A DNA stretch of 64,000 bases, from the NCBI RefSeq assembly GCF_900182695.1, contig NZ_FXTK01000015.1, positions 38,302 to 102,301 on the forward strand. Reading direction: 5' to 3'. The translations under genes were made by a program, and so were the position numbers. Each line of letters starts with the position of its first letter. Positions within the stretch are counted from its first letter, which is position 1. Source of the DNA: Paracoccus laeviglucosivorans. GTDB lineage: Bacteria; Pseudomonadota; Alphaproteobacteria; Rhodobacterales; Rhodobacteraceae. A model generated the notes under the pieces. It was not told where the DNA came from and did not search any database. It saw only the letters and a program-made list of their open reading frames with translations. Below are positions 10,394 to 18,641 of this stretch, piece by piece.

Positions 10394-11440
10394 ATGGTCG
10401 AATATCGCTATCTGGGTCGCAGTGCCCTGAAAGTTTCCCCCATCACGCTTGGCTCGATGATGTTTGGCGGACCGACCCCGGGTGACGTGGCCTTTCGCAT
10501 CATCGACAAGGCCCGCGATCAGGGCATCAACTTCATCGACACCGCTGACGTCTATCACGATGGCGCATCCGAAATCACCGTGGGCAAGGGCATTGCCCAG
10601 CATCGCGACCATTGGGTCGTGGCGACCAAGTTCACCAATTCCAAGGCTGTCGGCCCCAATCTTGGCGGGCAGTCGCGCAAATGGATCATCCAGAACGTCG
10701 AAGGCCAGTTGAAGCGGCTGAACACCGATTACATCGACTTGCTGTATTTCCATCGCGCGATCTTTGATGCTCCGCTGGAAGAACCGCTGCGCGCCATCGG
10801 CGATCTGATTCAGGCGGGCAAACTGCGCTATTTCGGTGTGTCCAACTTCCGCGCCTGGCGCATCGCCGAGGTGGCCCATCTGGCCGACAAGCTGGGCATC
10901 GACCGCCCCATCGCCAGCCAGCCGCTATACAACATCGTCACCCGCGCGGCGGAACGCGAAGAACTGCCAGCCGCGAATTATTTCGGGCTGGGTGCCGTGA
11001 CCTATTCGCCGCTGGCGCGCGGCGTGCTGACCGGGAAATACGTGCCGGGCGAAGCGCCGGGCGCAGATACCCGCGTGGGGCGCGGCGACAAGCGGATTCT
11101 GGAAACCGAATGGCGCCCGGAATCGGTCGAAATCGCGCATAAGGTGGCAGAACATGCCCGCGCGCGCGGCCTGACGCCGACGCAGTTCGCGCTGGCATGG
11201 GTGCTGGAAAACCGGCTTGTCACCTCGACCATCGCCGGCCCGCGCACCGAAGATCACTGGGACGGGTATATTCAGGCGCTTGGAACCAAGCTGACCGATC
11301 AGGACGAGGCGCTGGTCGATGAATTGGTCACACCCGGCCACGCCTCGACCCACGGCTTCAACGATCCCAGCCACCCGATCGAAGGGCGCATCAGCCGTGC
11401 CTCGGGTCAGGAACCGGCATTCCTGCGCGCACGCGGCTGA
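10394..11440 (+). CDS. Aldo/keto reductase
   Basis: NAD(P)H-dependent oxidoreductase of 348 residues with the AKR TIM barrel. The catalytic tetrad is visible as Asp49 (FIDTADVY), Tyr54, Lys79 (VATKF) and His120 (LLYFH). The ATG at 10394 is preceded by AGGAGA, so the longer in-frame reading from 9941 is not the real start. It is monocistronic, starting 280 bp from the divergent binding-protein gene, and ends at a strong hairpin terminator. Its role may be reduction of aldehyde or ketone products of the flavin monooxygenases, which is inference. Substrate unknown. Confidence 0.93.
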   Translation: MVEYRYLGRSALKVSPITLGSMMFGGPTPGDVAFRIIDKARDQGINFIDTADVYHDGASEITVGKGIAQHRDHWVVATKFTNSKAVGPNLGGQSRKWIIQNVEGQLKRLNTDYIDLLYFHRAIFDAPLEEPLRAIGDLIQAGKLRYFGVSNFRAWRIAEVAHLADKLGIDRPIASQPLYNIVTRAAEREELPAANYFGLGAVTYSPLARGVLTGKYVPGEAPGADTRVGRGDKRILETEWRPESVEIAHKVAEHARARGLTPTQFALAWVLENRLVTSTIAGPRTEDHWDGYIQALGTKLTDQDEALVDELVTPGHASTHGFNDPSHPIEGRISRASGQEPAFLRARG

Positions 11441-11446
11441 ATAAGG

Positions 11447-11480
11447 AAGGCGGCCCGCGCGATCGCGGGCCGCCTTTTTT
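11447..11480 (+). terminator. Rho-independent terminator after aldo/keto reductase
   Basis: Perfect 13-bp stem, AAGGCGGCCCGCG at 11447-11459 and its complement at 11464-11476, closed by the loop CGAT and followed by a T run to 11480. It separates the rightward aldo/keto reductase from the convergent DszC-like gene, whose stop codon begins at 11480. Confidence 0.9.
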
Positions 11481-12724
11481 CAGAAGACCTTACCTTCAAG
11501 CAGATGCGTCGTGGTGCCGTTCAGCATGTAATCCCCGATCACCCGCGCCTTATGGTTCAGGGGGTTATGGTTCAGAACCGTGCGGATGTTGCGCCAATGC
11601 CGGTCCAGATTGAACCGCCGCGACGTAGCCGATCCGCCGCCCAGTTCGAAAATCTTGCCCGCCGCCTCAAGCGCAAGTTGCCCCGAAACGAGCTGCGCCC
11701 GCGCGCCATTGATGGACGCCTGCACCAGCAAATGCTCGATCTGGTCATCGGGGAGGCGCGACAGGATCGCATCTGCCACAGCCTCTTGTTCCCGCGCCGC
11801 TTCACGAATGGCGGCATCCACGCCGTATGACAGCGCCGCAATGTCCCCCAACACTTTCTGCACGAAGAAATCGTCGCGGGCGAAATCCGCATGGCTGTGC
11901 GTCGCGGCGCGGCCATGTTGCAGAACATAGTCCCGCCCGTCTTGCAGCGCCGCCGCCACCGCCCCCGCAGCCGAGGCCGCCAGATGCAGTTGCCGCATCG
12001 TCGAGGTATGCCGGCCGACGAAGCTGTTGATGTCGCGCTGGCCGATCTCCTCGGGCTCGACCCGCACATTGCGCAGGATGATTCCGCCCGAGGCGGTCAG
12101 GCGCTGACCCATCCCGTCCCAGTCGTCCAGAATTTCGACCCCGTCGCGGTCGGTGGGGATCATGGCGAATGCCAGTTCGCCATTTTCATCCGTGGCGCTG
12201 ATCGACGCGAAATCGGCGAATGCCGTGCCGGTCGCGTAATGCTTGCGCCCGTTCAGGCGGTAGTGGTCCCCCTGCCGCGTCAGGGCGGTGCCTATATCGC
12301 CGGGATGCCGCGTCAGGTTTTCGGTATGCGCCCCGCCAAAGATCGCGCCTGACAACAACCGCTGAAACGCCAGATCGTCGGGCTGATCGACCGAACGCAG
12401 CACGATGGCCTGTGCAAAGTTGAAATGGCTGCGCAGAGCGTGGGCCACGTTGCTGTCGCCGGCACCCAACTGTCGGATCACCTCGATATAATCGCTGATC
12501 TTGCCGCCCGGCCCGCCGCGATCCCTAGGCACCAGCAAAGTGCCGATGCCCGCTTGTCGCAACCAGTCGAATGCCTGATACGGCAGGATACGCTCGCTGT
12601 CTCTTTGCGCGGCACCTGCCCGGATACGTTCGACCAGTTCCGGCAATGCGGCCAGTATCCGGATCAGCTGCGGCGATTTGGATTCAAGCCGCAATCCGGC
12701 ATCGGCAAGGTCATTCATCGTCAT
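11480..12724 (-). CDS. DszC/SfnB-type flavin-dependent monooxygenase (acyl-CoA dehydrogenase fold)
   Basis: A 414-residue member of the acyl-CoA dehydrogenase superfamily that groups by motif with DszC and SfnB, FMNH2-dependent S-oxygenases, rather than true acyl-CoA dehydrogenases. Evidence is the LLVPRDRGGPGG block, NGRKHYATGTAFAD in the flavin region, and the C-terminal FNLDRHWRNIRT followed by HNPLNHKA. DszC has the equivalent DRFWRNVRT and HDP. The usual catalytic Glu context of acyl-CoA dehydrogenases is absent. It reads toward the terminator of the aldo/keto reductase. It probably oxygenates a sulfide, sulfone or related compound with reduced flavin from an unlinked reductase. The start could be either of two ATGs two codons apart. 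Confidence 0.85.
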   Translation of the reverse strand: MTMNDLADAGLRLESKSPQLIRILAALPELVERIRAGAAQRDSERILPYQAFDWLRQAGIGTLLVPRDRGGPGGKISDYIEVIRQLGAGDSNVAHALRSHFNFAQAIVLRSVDQPDDLAFQRLLSGAIFGGAHTENLTRHPGDIGTALTRQGDHYRLNGRKHYATGTAFADFASISATDENGELAFAMIPTDRDGVEILDDWDGMGQRLTASGGIILRNVRVEPEEIGQRDINSFVGRHTSTMRQLHLAASAAGAVAAALQDGRDYVLQHGRAATHSHADFARDDFFVQKVLGDIAALSYGVDAAIREAAREQEAVADAILSRLPDDQIEHLLVQASINGARAQLVSGQLALEAAGKIFELGGGSATSRRFNLDRHWRNIRTVLNHNPLNHKARVIGDYMLNGTTTHLLEGKVF

Positions 12725-12732
12725 TCCGTCGG

Positions 12733-12761
12733 TTTAATGCACTATAGAGATATACATTAAA
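12733..12761. promoter_or_regulatory. Inverted repeat upstream of DszC-like gene
   Basis: TTTAATG at 12733-12739 and its exact complement CATTAAA at 12755-12761 flank a 15-bp AT-rich spacer that, read leftward, contains TATAGT, a plausible -10 element. The position just before the DszC-like start suggests an operator over its promoter. No cognate regulator is identified. Confidence 0.4.
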
Positions 12762-12891
12762 GACGCACCGCAGGATCGGATAGCGGCTTTCGCTTCTGCG
12801 CCAGCTCGATCAGGAAATCGGGCAATTCCTTCTGTCCAGCCAGTGTCTGGAGAAAGCTCCGCACTGCCTCGGCGCGATCTGTAAAATAGAC
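12757..12891 (-). pseudogene. Open 44-codon frame resembling a gene 3' end (fragment)
   Basis: On the minus strand, a frame bounded upstream by a stop reads 44 residues and ends at a TAA at 12757-12759. It has a protein-like, amphipathic composition (FLQTLAGQKELPDFLIEL then AQKRKPL) but no ATG start. I do not recognise the family. It may be the surviving C-terminus of a gene deleted when the locus was rearranged, or chance. Confidence 0.3.
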
Positions 12892-12938
12892 CTATCTACA
12901 GCATCACGATAGATTTTTATAAATTTAACGAGACGACG

Positions 12939-13376
12939 ATGCGCCACCGCCTCACGCCCGATTTGACAGACGTTGCGCATGTGCTGCTGACGGGCGACAG
13001 GATCGTAGCCCCGGCGGACCATGGCATCGACCCCGCGCATCCCCGCGCAGAACCCCTGCGACGGCTGCTGGAGGCCCTGCCATGGATTACGATCATCGCA
13101 AGGGACCGCTGGATTGCCTTGCTGCTGGAACTGACGACGCGCCATCTGGAACTTTGCGTCAACGGTGCCGTGCTGATCGACCCCAATGCCAGCCACAGGC
13201 TGCCCCGTCGACCGCTGCCCTATCCCACCGTCATCCTGACCGACGCACACGCCGCGGTTGCAGGCCATGCCCGCGTTTGGAGCAGTCAGATCCTTCGACG
13301 CGATCCGGCACTGTCTGAGGCGCAAAATCTGCGTCTTGCGCTGCGAATGCTGCAGATGACGCCCTGCCATGCCTGA
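12939..13376 (+). CDS. Hypothetical protein, 145 aa, co-directional with DszA-like monooxygenase
   Basis: I do not recognise this protein with confidence. Codon use fits the surrounding real genes, with strong G/C at third positions, and the stop lies 24 bp before the flavin monooxygenase start, so an operon is likely. It is Leu/Ala/His rich with no signal peptide and no clear membrane segment. The block CVNGAVLIDPN and a following PLPYPTVIL recall the C-terminal half of RBBP9/YdeN-type alpha/beta hydrolases, but the nucleophile elbow is missing, so no activity is assigned. The upstream region is AT-rich. The opposite-strand frame here has poor composition and is rejected. Confidence 0.5.
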   Translation: MRHRLTPDLTDVAHVLLTGDRIVAPADHGIDPAHPRAEPLRRLLEALPWITIIARDRWIALLLELTTRHLELCVNGAVLIDPNASHRLPRRPLPYPTVILTDAHAAVAGHARVWSSQILRRDPALSEAQNLRLALRMLQMTPCHA

Positions 13377-13400
13377 CGAAATTCACCCAAGGACATCACG

Positions 13401-14729
13401 ATGACCAGCCGCCCACGCGAAATGCACCTGAATATCGGCCTGAACACGACGGGCTATCTGGAAAGCGCGTGGCCGTATGGATCGGCGCGAATGCGCGACA
13501 TCAACGACCCGGATTTCTATCTGAAAATCGCGCGACTGGCCCATCGAGGTCGCTTCGATGCGCTGTTTCTGTCGGATCACCCGGCTTTGCGGACCGGCGC
13601 AGGCACCCGCCCCTTTCACACGATCGAGCCGCTGATCCTGTTGACACATCTGGCCGCGCAGGTGCCCGATATAGGCTTGGTCGCAACATTGTCCACGACC
13701 TACAACTCTCCGTTCAATCTTGCGCGCAGCAGTCAAAGTGTGGACGTGTTGACCCAAGGGCGGCTGATCGTGAACATGGTCAGCTCCTTCAACCCGGATG
13801 TGGCCGCGAATTACGGCAGCGAGCCTTTGCCGCCACGCAAAATCCGCTATGATCGTGCGCAGGAATTCCTGGATCTGGTGAAACAGCTTTGGCAAAGCTG
13901 GCGCCCCGGCGGCGCATCCCGAGGCCCCGGCGATTTCTGGGCGGGATGGCAGGCCGAGCCTGTCAAATTTGCGGGTCGGCATTTCACAGTGGACGGCCCG
14001 TTGAACGTGCCTGTCAGTCCGCAAACCCACCCCGTGATCGCACAGGCCGGCGGCTCGGACAGCGGCATTGAATTTGCCGCACGCCACGGCGAGATCATCT
14101 ATGCCAATATTCTGTCGCGTCAGGCAGGCGTCGCTTTCCGCCAAAAGCTGGCGGCCAAGGCGCGCGAATACGGGCGCGACCCGGCCGGCATAAAACTGGT
14201 GCCCGGTGTCGTGCCCTTCGTGGCCGAAACCCGCGAGGCCGCCCTGCGCCTGCATGAACGGCTAAGCGGGGCGCGCAACGAAGACGAGCTTGTGGCGTCC
14301 TTTCTGCGGCAATTTGGACTGGACCCGGTACGCGTCGATTTCGACCGCGTGCTGCGGGTCGAAGACGTGATGCCCGATCCCGAACAGGGCGGTGCATTGG
14401 GGTTCCTGCTGGGCATGGTCGAGCTTTTGCGCCACGAGCCGCTGACACCCCGACAGGCGGCGCGCCGCTCGGCGGGGCACCATCGCATCGTGCTGGGCAG
14501 CCCGGCCGAGGTCGCAGATCAACTGATCCAGCTTTGGGCGGACGGAACCGTGGACGGCTATACCGTTCAACCGCCGCGCAGCCCCGAAGACACGCAGATC
14601 TTCGTCGATCAGGTGGTCCCCATCCTGCAGGAACGCGGTGTTTATCGTCGCTTTTATCGCCCGAATGAAACGATCCGCGATCGCTACGATCTGAAACTCA
14701 GGTCCGAACTGCGCCTTGAGCCAAGCTAA
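13401..14729 (+). CDS. NtaA/DmoA/DszA-type FMN-dependent monooxygenase
   Basis: Full-length LLM-class flavin monooxygenase, 442 residues, a distant paralogue of the one at the left edge. Shared family blocks are RFDALFLSD, GLVATLSTTYNSPFNLAR, GRLIVNMVSS, a PLNVPVSPQTHPVIAQAGGS nucleotide-binding region and GSPAEVADQL. It needs FMNH2 from a partner reductase. AAGGA stands 7 nt before the ATG. It follows the 145-residue hypothetical gene and is convergent with an HxlR regulator. By family it could oxidise a sulfone, thioether, alkane sulfonate or amino-polycarboxylate; organosulfur is favoured by the nearby DszB- and DszC-like genes. Confidence 0.92.
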   Translation: MTSRPREMHLNIGLNTTGYLESAWPYGSARMRDINDPDFYLKIARLAHRGRFDALFLSDHPALRTGAGTRPFHTIEPLILLTHLAAQVPDIGLVATLSTTYNSPFNLARSSQSVDVLTQGRLIVNMVSSFNPDVAANYGSEPLPPRKIRYDRAQEFLDLVKQLWQSWRPGGASRGPGDFWAGWQAEPVKFAGRHFTVDGPLNVPVSPQTHPVIAQAGGSDSGIEFAARHGEIIYANILSRQAGVAFRQKLAAKAREYGRDPAGIKLVPGVVPFVAETREAALRLHERLSGARNEDELVASFLRQFGLDPVRVDFDRVLRVEDVMPDPEQGGALGFLLGMVELLRHEPLTPRQAARRSAGHHRIVLGSPAEVADQLIQLWADGTVDGYTVQPPRSPEDTQIFVDQVVPILQERGVYRRFYRPNETIRDRYDLKLRSELRLEPS

Positions 14730-14741
14730 GCTAAGCGGGAG

Positions 14742-15101
14742 TCAGACCCGCCGGTCAAAGCTTTCGCGCGCGGATTCGACCGCCTGTATATTCTCGCAGG
14801 TCCAGCGATACAGCGCGCCAAAGGGTTCCAGCAGCGTCAGTCCCAACGGACTGATCGAATATTCCACAGCCACCGGCGCGGTCTGCAGCACCTGTCGCTG
14901 GATCAGGCCATTCCGCTCAAGCCGGCGCAGGGTCATGCTGAGCGACTTTTGCGAAACGCCTTCAAGTCTTCGTTTCAACTCATTGAATCTGGTAGGTTTC
15001 TCATTAAGAACCGTCAGGATCATGATCGACCACTTGTCGGCGATTTGTTCGAAAAGCAACCGGCTTGGACAATCGACATGAAAATGCGTTTTGTCGTCCA
15101 T
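14742..15101 (-). CDS. HxlR family transcriptional regulator
   Basis: Winged-helix regulator of 119 residues with the HxlR pattern: Cys11 in HVDCPSRLL, then IADKWSIMIL, FNELKRRLEGVSQKSLSMTL, RRLERNGLI and VEYSISPLG. The conserved N-terminal cysteine in HxlR/YodB/QorR proteins can sense electrophiles or quinones. It is divergently arranged with an Old Yellow Enzyme gene, a common pairing in which the reductase detoxifies the electrophile. AAGGAAACCT precedes the ATG. Direct repeats in the shared promoter are a candidate operator. Confidence 0.93.
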   Translation of the reverse strand: MDDKTHFHVDCPSRLLFEQIADKWSIMILTVLNEKPTRFNELKRRLEGVSQKSLSMTLRRLERNGLIQRQVLQTAPVAVEYSISPLGLTLLEPFGALYRWTCENIQAVESARESFDRRV

Positions 15102-15119
15102 AGGTTTCCTTGGGGTAAC

Positions 15120-15134
15120 GTAGTGGCGTAGTGG
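15120..15134. promoter_or_regulatory. Direct repeats in HxlR/OYE divergent promoter
   Basis: GTAGTGG occurs at 15120-15126 and again at 15128-15134, 8 bp apart, in the 98-bp gap between the HxlR and reductase starts. A TATACT at 15162-15167 may be the -10 of the reductase promoter. Regulator binding here is inference from position. Confidence 0.35.
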
Positions 15135-15199
15135 TATCTTATTGAAACTTGGTTTACGATATATACTTTCTGGCCGCGACCAACAATAAGGATGACTTC

Positions 15200-16294
15200 A
15201 TGTCCACCGATACGCTGTTCCGGCCCTTTACCCTGAAAGGCCTGACGCTTGCCAACCGCATCGTGATGGCGCCGATGACCCGCGCGATGGCGCAGGACGG
15301 CATTCCGGGCGAGGCGCAAGCCACTTACTACCGCCGCCGGGCCGAAGGTGAGGTTGGCCTGATCCTGACCGAGGGCACCGTGATCGACCGCCCCGCTTCG
15401 CGCAATCTGCCGGGCATTCCATTCTTTCATGGCGACGCGGCATCGGCGGGATGGGCCGGGGTCGTCAAGCAGGTCCACGCTGCGGGCGGCAAGATCGGCC
15501 CGCAGATATGGCATACCGGTTCGACACGCGCGGGGGCGTGGGAACCTTCGGCGCCGGTCGAAAGCCCCTCGGGTATCGTTGGGCCGGACGATCCGCGCGG
15601 CCAGACCATGACCGAAGAAGACATCGCCGATACTGTCACGGCCTTTGCGCGCGCCGCCGCCAATGCCAAGGCGCTGGGTTTCGATGTGGTCGAACTCCAC
15701 GGCGCGCATGGCTATCTGATCGATCAGTTTTTCTGGGGTGGCACGAACCTGCGCGATGACGCATTCGGCGGCGCCTCGATCCGCGAGCGTTCGCGCTTTG
15801 CCGCCGAGGCAGTCCGTGCCGTTCGCGCCGCCGTTGGACCGGATTTCCCGCTGCTGCTGCGCGTCAGCCAGTGGAAACAGCAAGATTACAGCGCCCGCCT
15901 TGCCACGACCCCCGACCAGATGACCGAATGGCTGCTGCCGCTGGTCGAGGCGGGCGTGGACATCCTGCATTGCTCGCAGCGTCGCTTCTGGGAACCGGAG
16001 TTCCCCGATCTGGATGCGGGTCTGAACTTTGCGGGCTGGGCAAAGAAACTGACCGGGGCTGCGACGATCAGCGTCGGTTCCGTCGGCCTCAGCTCAGATT
16101 TTCTTGCTGCCTTTACCGGCGAAAGCTCAACCCGGTCGTCACTGGACGATCTTGTCGCCCGTATGGAGCGCGAGGAATTCGACCTGATCGCCGTGGGCCG
16201 CGCGCTGATTTCCGATCCGAGCTGGGTGCAGAAAGTGCGCCTTGGGGGCGAAGTCGAAGGCTTCAATGCCGCTGATCTGGCCGAACTCGTCTGA
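15200..16294 (+). CDS. Old Yellow Enzyme family alkene reductase
   Basis: FMN- and NAD(P)H-dependent ene-reductase of 364 residues (NemA/xenobiotic reductase group). Visible features are the N-terminal LKGLTLANRIVMAPMTRAMA, QIWHTG, the FDVVELHGAHGYLIDQFF active-site block with the substrate-binding His, and LIAVGRALISDPSWV near the FMN phosphate site. It reduces activated C=C bonds of quinones, maleimides or nitro compounds. The ATG at 15200 has AAGGA 7 nt upstream; the longer frame from 15149 has no ribosome site. It is paired with the divergent HxlR regulator and ends at a hairpin. Confidence 0.93.
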   Translation: MSTDTLFRPFTLKGLTLANRIVMAPMTRAMAQDGIPGEAQATYYRRRAEGEVGLILTEGTVIDRPASRNLPGIPFFHGDAASAGWAGVVKQVHAAGGKIGPQIWHTGSTRAGAWEPSAPVESPSGIVGPDDPRGQTMTEEDIADTVTAFARAAANAKALGFDVVELHGAHGYLIDQFFWGGTNLRDDAFGGASIRERSRFAAEAVRAVRAAVGPDFPLLLRVSQWKQQDYSARLATTPDQMTEWLLPLVEAGVDILHCSQRRFWEPEFPDLDAGLNFAGWAKKLTGAATISVGSVGLSSDFLAAFTGESSTRSSLDDLVARMEREEFDLIAVGRALISDPSWVQKVRLGGEVEGFNAADLAELV

Positions 16295-16303
16295 CCATGT
16301 CTT

Positions 16304-16334
16304 TGCGCCGCATCTTGGGTGCGGCGCATATTTT
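16304..16334 (+). terminator. Hairpin terminator after alkene reductase
   Basis: TGCGCCGCA at 16304-16312 pairs perfectly with TGCGGCGCA at 16320-16328 around a 7-nt loop and is followed by TATTTT. It lies between the alkene reductase and the convergent LacI-type gene. Confidence 0.7.
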
Positions 16335-16372
16335 CAAGTGTTTACGATAATAAGCTATAATTCTTCGACCCC

Positions 16373-17404
16373 TTAGACGATCTCGGGTATGCGCAACTCG
16401 ATCGGCATCATATTCACAGGTGCAATCTCATCGCCCCGCCCCTCGGCCTCAAGGGCAATCTGACGCTCAAGCACATCCGCAATCTGGCCCAGCGGCTCGC
16501 AGATCGTCATGGTGACGATGCCCCGCGCCAGGCCCAACCGCGTGTCTTGCGTCAGTGATGGCAGGATCAGGGTCGGCCGCTGATCCTGCGGCAGTGCCGC
16601 CAGCGCCTCGATCGCGCCCGCCTTGCCACCACCGGTCATGTAGACACCGGCAAGCTGGCCCTCGGCTTCCAGCAGCTCGGCCATCAGCGCACGGGTGCGG
16701 GCGTCGTCTTCGCCATTGATCCGGGTCTCCAACAGGTTGAAAGCGGGCGCGTTTTCCCGAAACCAGCCGCGAAATGCCATCTCGGCCAGTTCATGCCCGC
16801 GATAGCCCGGATCGCCGACGATCACGACGACTTTACCCGGCCGAAGCGCGCAGCGATGGATCATCCATGCCGCCGCCCGCCCCGCCTTGCGGCTGTCGAT
16901 GCCGATATAGCCACTGCGCTGCATGGGCGCACAATCCGACAGCAGTGCAAAGGCCAGCTTGCCTGCCTGACGCAGCCGCGCCACGGCATCTTCGACCAGC
17001 GGATGATTGGGACTGACAAAGGCAATCGCATCATATCGCGCGGCCATGCGGTCCAGTTCGGCTGCGATACGGCCGGGGTCATGGCCAGTCCAGCAATGCG
17101 TGCGGACAGAGGCGCGAAAGCTGCGCGACCCCTCAAGCGTGCTGCGCAGCGCGGCCTCCAGCGCGGCATAGAACTGGTCACTGGTATCCTGCAGCAGCAG
17201 CCCGATGCGCCGTTCGGGCAGGTTCGCGCGCAGGCGGTTCTCGATCGTGCCGATGCCGTGAAAGCCGATCTCTCGTGCCGCCTCAAGGATCCGGCGTGCC
17301 GTAGGTTCGCGCACCGGCAGCCGACCGTTGATCACCCGATCCACCGTCGCGACCGAGGTGCCCGAGGCTTTGGCAAGGTCGGTAATCGTCGGACGTCGGG
17401 TCAT
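16373..17404 (-). CDS. LacI family transcriptional regulator
   Basis: Repressor of 343 residues. The N-terminal helix-turn-helix reads TITDLAKASGTSVATVDR followed by the hinge VINGRLPV. The rest is a periplasmic-binding-protein-like sensor domain with LGLLLQ-type strands and YMTGGGKAGAIEALAAL near the effector pocket. I prefer the ATG at 17404, three codons inside the longest frame, because it gives AAGGG a workable 9-nt spacing. It is divergent from the MocD/MocE-like genes, so control of that pair by a sugar-like or inositol-like ligand is a reasonable inference. Confidence 0.92.
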   Translation of the reverse strand: MTRRPTITDLAKASGTSVATVDRVINGRLPVREPTARRILEAAREIGFHGIGTIENRLRANLPERRIGLLLQDTSDQFYAALEAALRSTLEGSRSFRASVRTHCWTGHDPGRIAAELDRMAARYDAIAFVSPNHPLVEDAVARLRQAGKLAFALLSDCAPMQRSGYIGIDSRKAGRAAAWMIHRCALRPGKVVVIVGDPGYRGHELAEMAFRGWFRENAPAFNLLETRINGEDDARTRALMAELLEAEGQLAGVYMTGGGKAGAIEALAALPQDQRPTLILPSLTQDTRLGLARGIVTMTICEPLGQIADVLERQIALEAEGRGDEIAPVNMMPIELRIPEIV

Positions 17405-17429
17405 CGAACGCATCCCTTTGCAGCTTTCT

Positions 17430-17450
17430 GATATTTTATGATAGAATATC
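17430..17450. promoter_or_regulatory. Candidate LacI-family operator
   Basis: GATATT at 17430-17435 and its complement AATATC at 17445-17450 flank 9 bp containing TATGAT, a possible -10. It sits in the 116-bp gap between the LacI-type gene and the desaturase gene, where an autoregulatory and divergent operator would be expected. Confidence 0.45.
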
Positions 17451-17520
17451 GCGCGGAAAATGCGATTTCTTTTTGTGACGGATCACCCTTCTGCCATCCC
17501 TGAAAACAGGGAGAACAGCC

Positions 17521-18612
17521 ATGATCAAACGCGATTACCGCCTTTTGGGCGAAGATGCGCGTCGCGCGGTCGAAATCGGCCTGAACGCGGCGCAATGGTA
17601 TCACACCGAAGTTCCGCGCAAGGATATGAAGGCCATGATGGGCCGCAGCGATCAGCCCGCGATACGCGATACGCTGATCCTGTTCGGCGCGATGGTGCTG
17701 TTTGCCGGGCTGGGCATCTGGCTTTGGCCGTCATGGTGGTCGGCGCCGTTCTGGCTGGCTTACGGCGTGCTTTACGGCTCGGCCATGGACAGCCGCTGGC
17801 ATGAATGCGGCCACGGCACGGCGTTCCGGACCGCATGGATGAACAAGGCGGTCTATGAGATTGCGTCGTTCATGATGATGCGCAACTCGGCCACGTGGCG
17901 CTGGACCCATGCGCGCCACCATACCGACACCTATATCGTGGGGCTTGACCCCGAGATCAACATCATGCGCCCGCCTGCGCTGGCCAAGATTGTCCTGAAC
18001 CTTGTGGGCATTCCCGATACCCTGGCCTATTTCCGCAGCGCTTTTCGGAATGCCTTGTCGGGCCCCGACGCGGCCGAACGCAGCTTTATCCCGCAAAGCG
18101 AATGGCCCAAGGTGACACGCATCGCCCGCATCCATCTGGCGATCTATGTGGCGACCCTTGCCTGCGCCATCGGGTTTGGATCGTGGCTGCCGCTGATGCT
18201 GATTGGCCTGCCCCGGCTTTACGGTTGCTGGCACGCGATCCTGACCGGGCTTCTGCAGCATGGCGGTCTTGCGGATAATGTAACCGACCACCGCCTGAAT
18301 TCGCGCACCGTGCTGATGAACCCGGTGTCGCGCTTCATTTACTGGAACATGAATTACCATGTCGAACATCACATGTTCCCGATGGTCCCTTATCACGCAT
18401 TGCCCGCGCTGCACCGCGCGATCCGCCACGACCTGCCTGCGCCAAACCGTTCGATGGCCGAGGCGTTTGTTGAGATGTGGCCGATCCTGATGCGGCAGTT
18501 GCGGGGCGAGGATGTGGTGCTGGAGCGCCGCCTGCCCCCAACTGCCCGCCCCTATAAGGACGAATATCACGCCGAACTGCCCCGTCTTGGCAGCTTTACC
18601 GCCGCCGAATGA
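17521..18612 (+). CDS. Fatty-acid-desaturase-fold membrane oxygenase, MocD-like
   Basis: Integral-membrane diiron enzyme of 363 residues. Three histidine boxes are visible: HECGH at 94-98, HARHH at 130-134 and HVEHH at 280-284. Hydrophobic segments lie near residues 51-85 and 205-230. Family members are lipid desaturases or hydroxylases. The close partner here is a MocE-like Rieske ferredoxin, as in rhizobial mocDE, where the pair O-demethylates the rhizopine 3-O-methyl-scyllo-inosamine. A GGGAGA site precedes the ATG. No ferredoxin reductase (MocF) is adjacent. Function as a hydroxylase or demethylase with the downstream ferredoxin as donor is inferred. Confidence 0.88.
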   Translation: MIKRDYRLLGEDARRAVEIGLNAAQWYHTEVPRKDMKAMMGRSDQPAIRDTLILFGAMVLFAGLGIWLWPSWWSAPFWLAYGVLYGSAMDSRWHECGHGTAFRTAWMNKAVYEIASFMMMRNSATWRWTHARHHTDTYIVGLDPEINIMRPPALAKIVLNLVGIPDTLAYFRSAFRNALSGPDAAERSFIPQSEWPKVTRIARIHLAIYVATLACAIGFGSWLPLMLIGLPRLYGCWHAILTGLLQHGGLADNVTDHRLNSRTVLMNPVSRFIYWNMNYHVEHHMFPMVPYHALPALHRAIRHDLPAPNRSMAEAFVEMWPILMRQLRGEDVVLERRLPPTARPYKDEYHAELPRLGSFTAAE

Positions 18613-18641
18613 CCCCAGCCAGCAAGTCAGGGATTAAGAAT

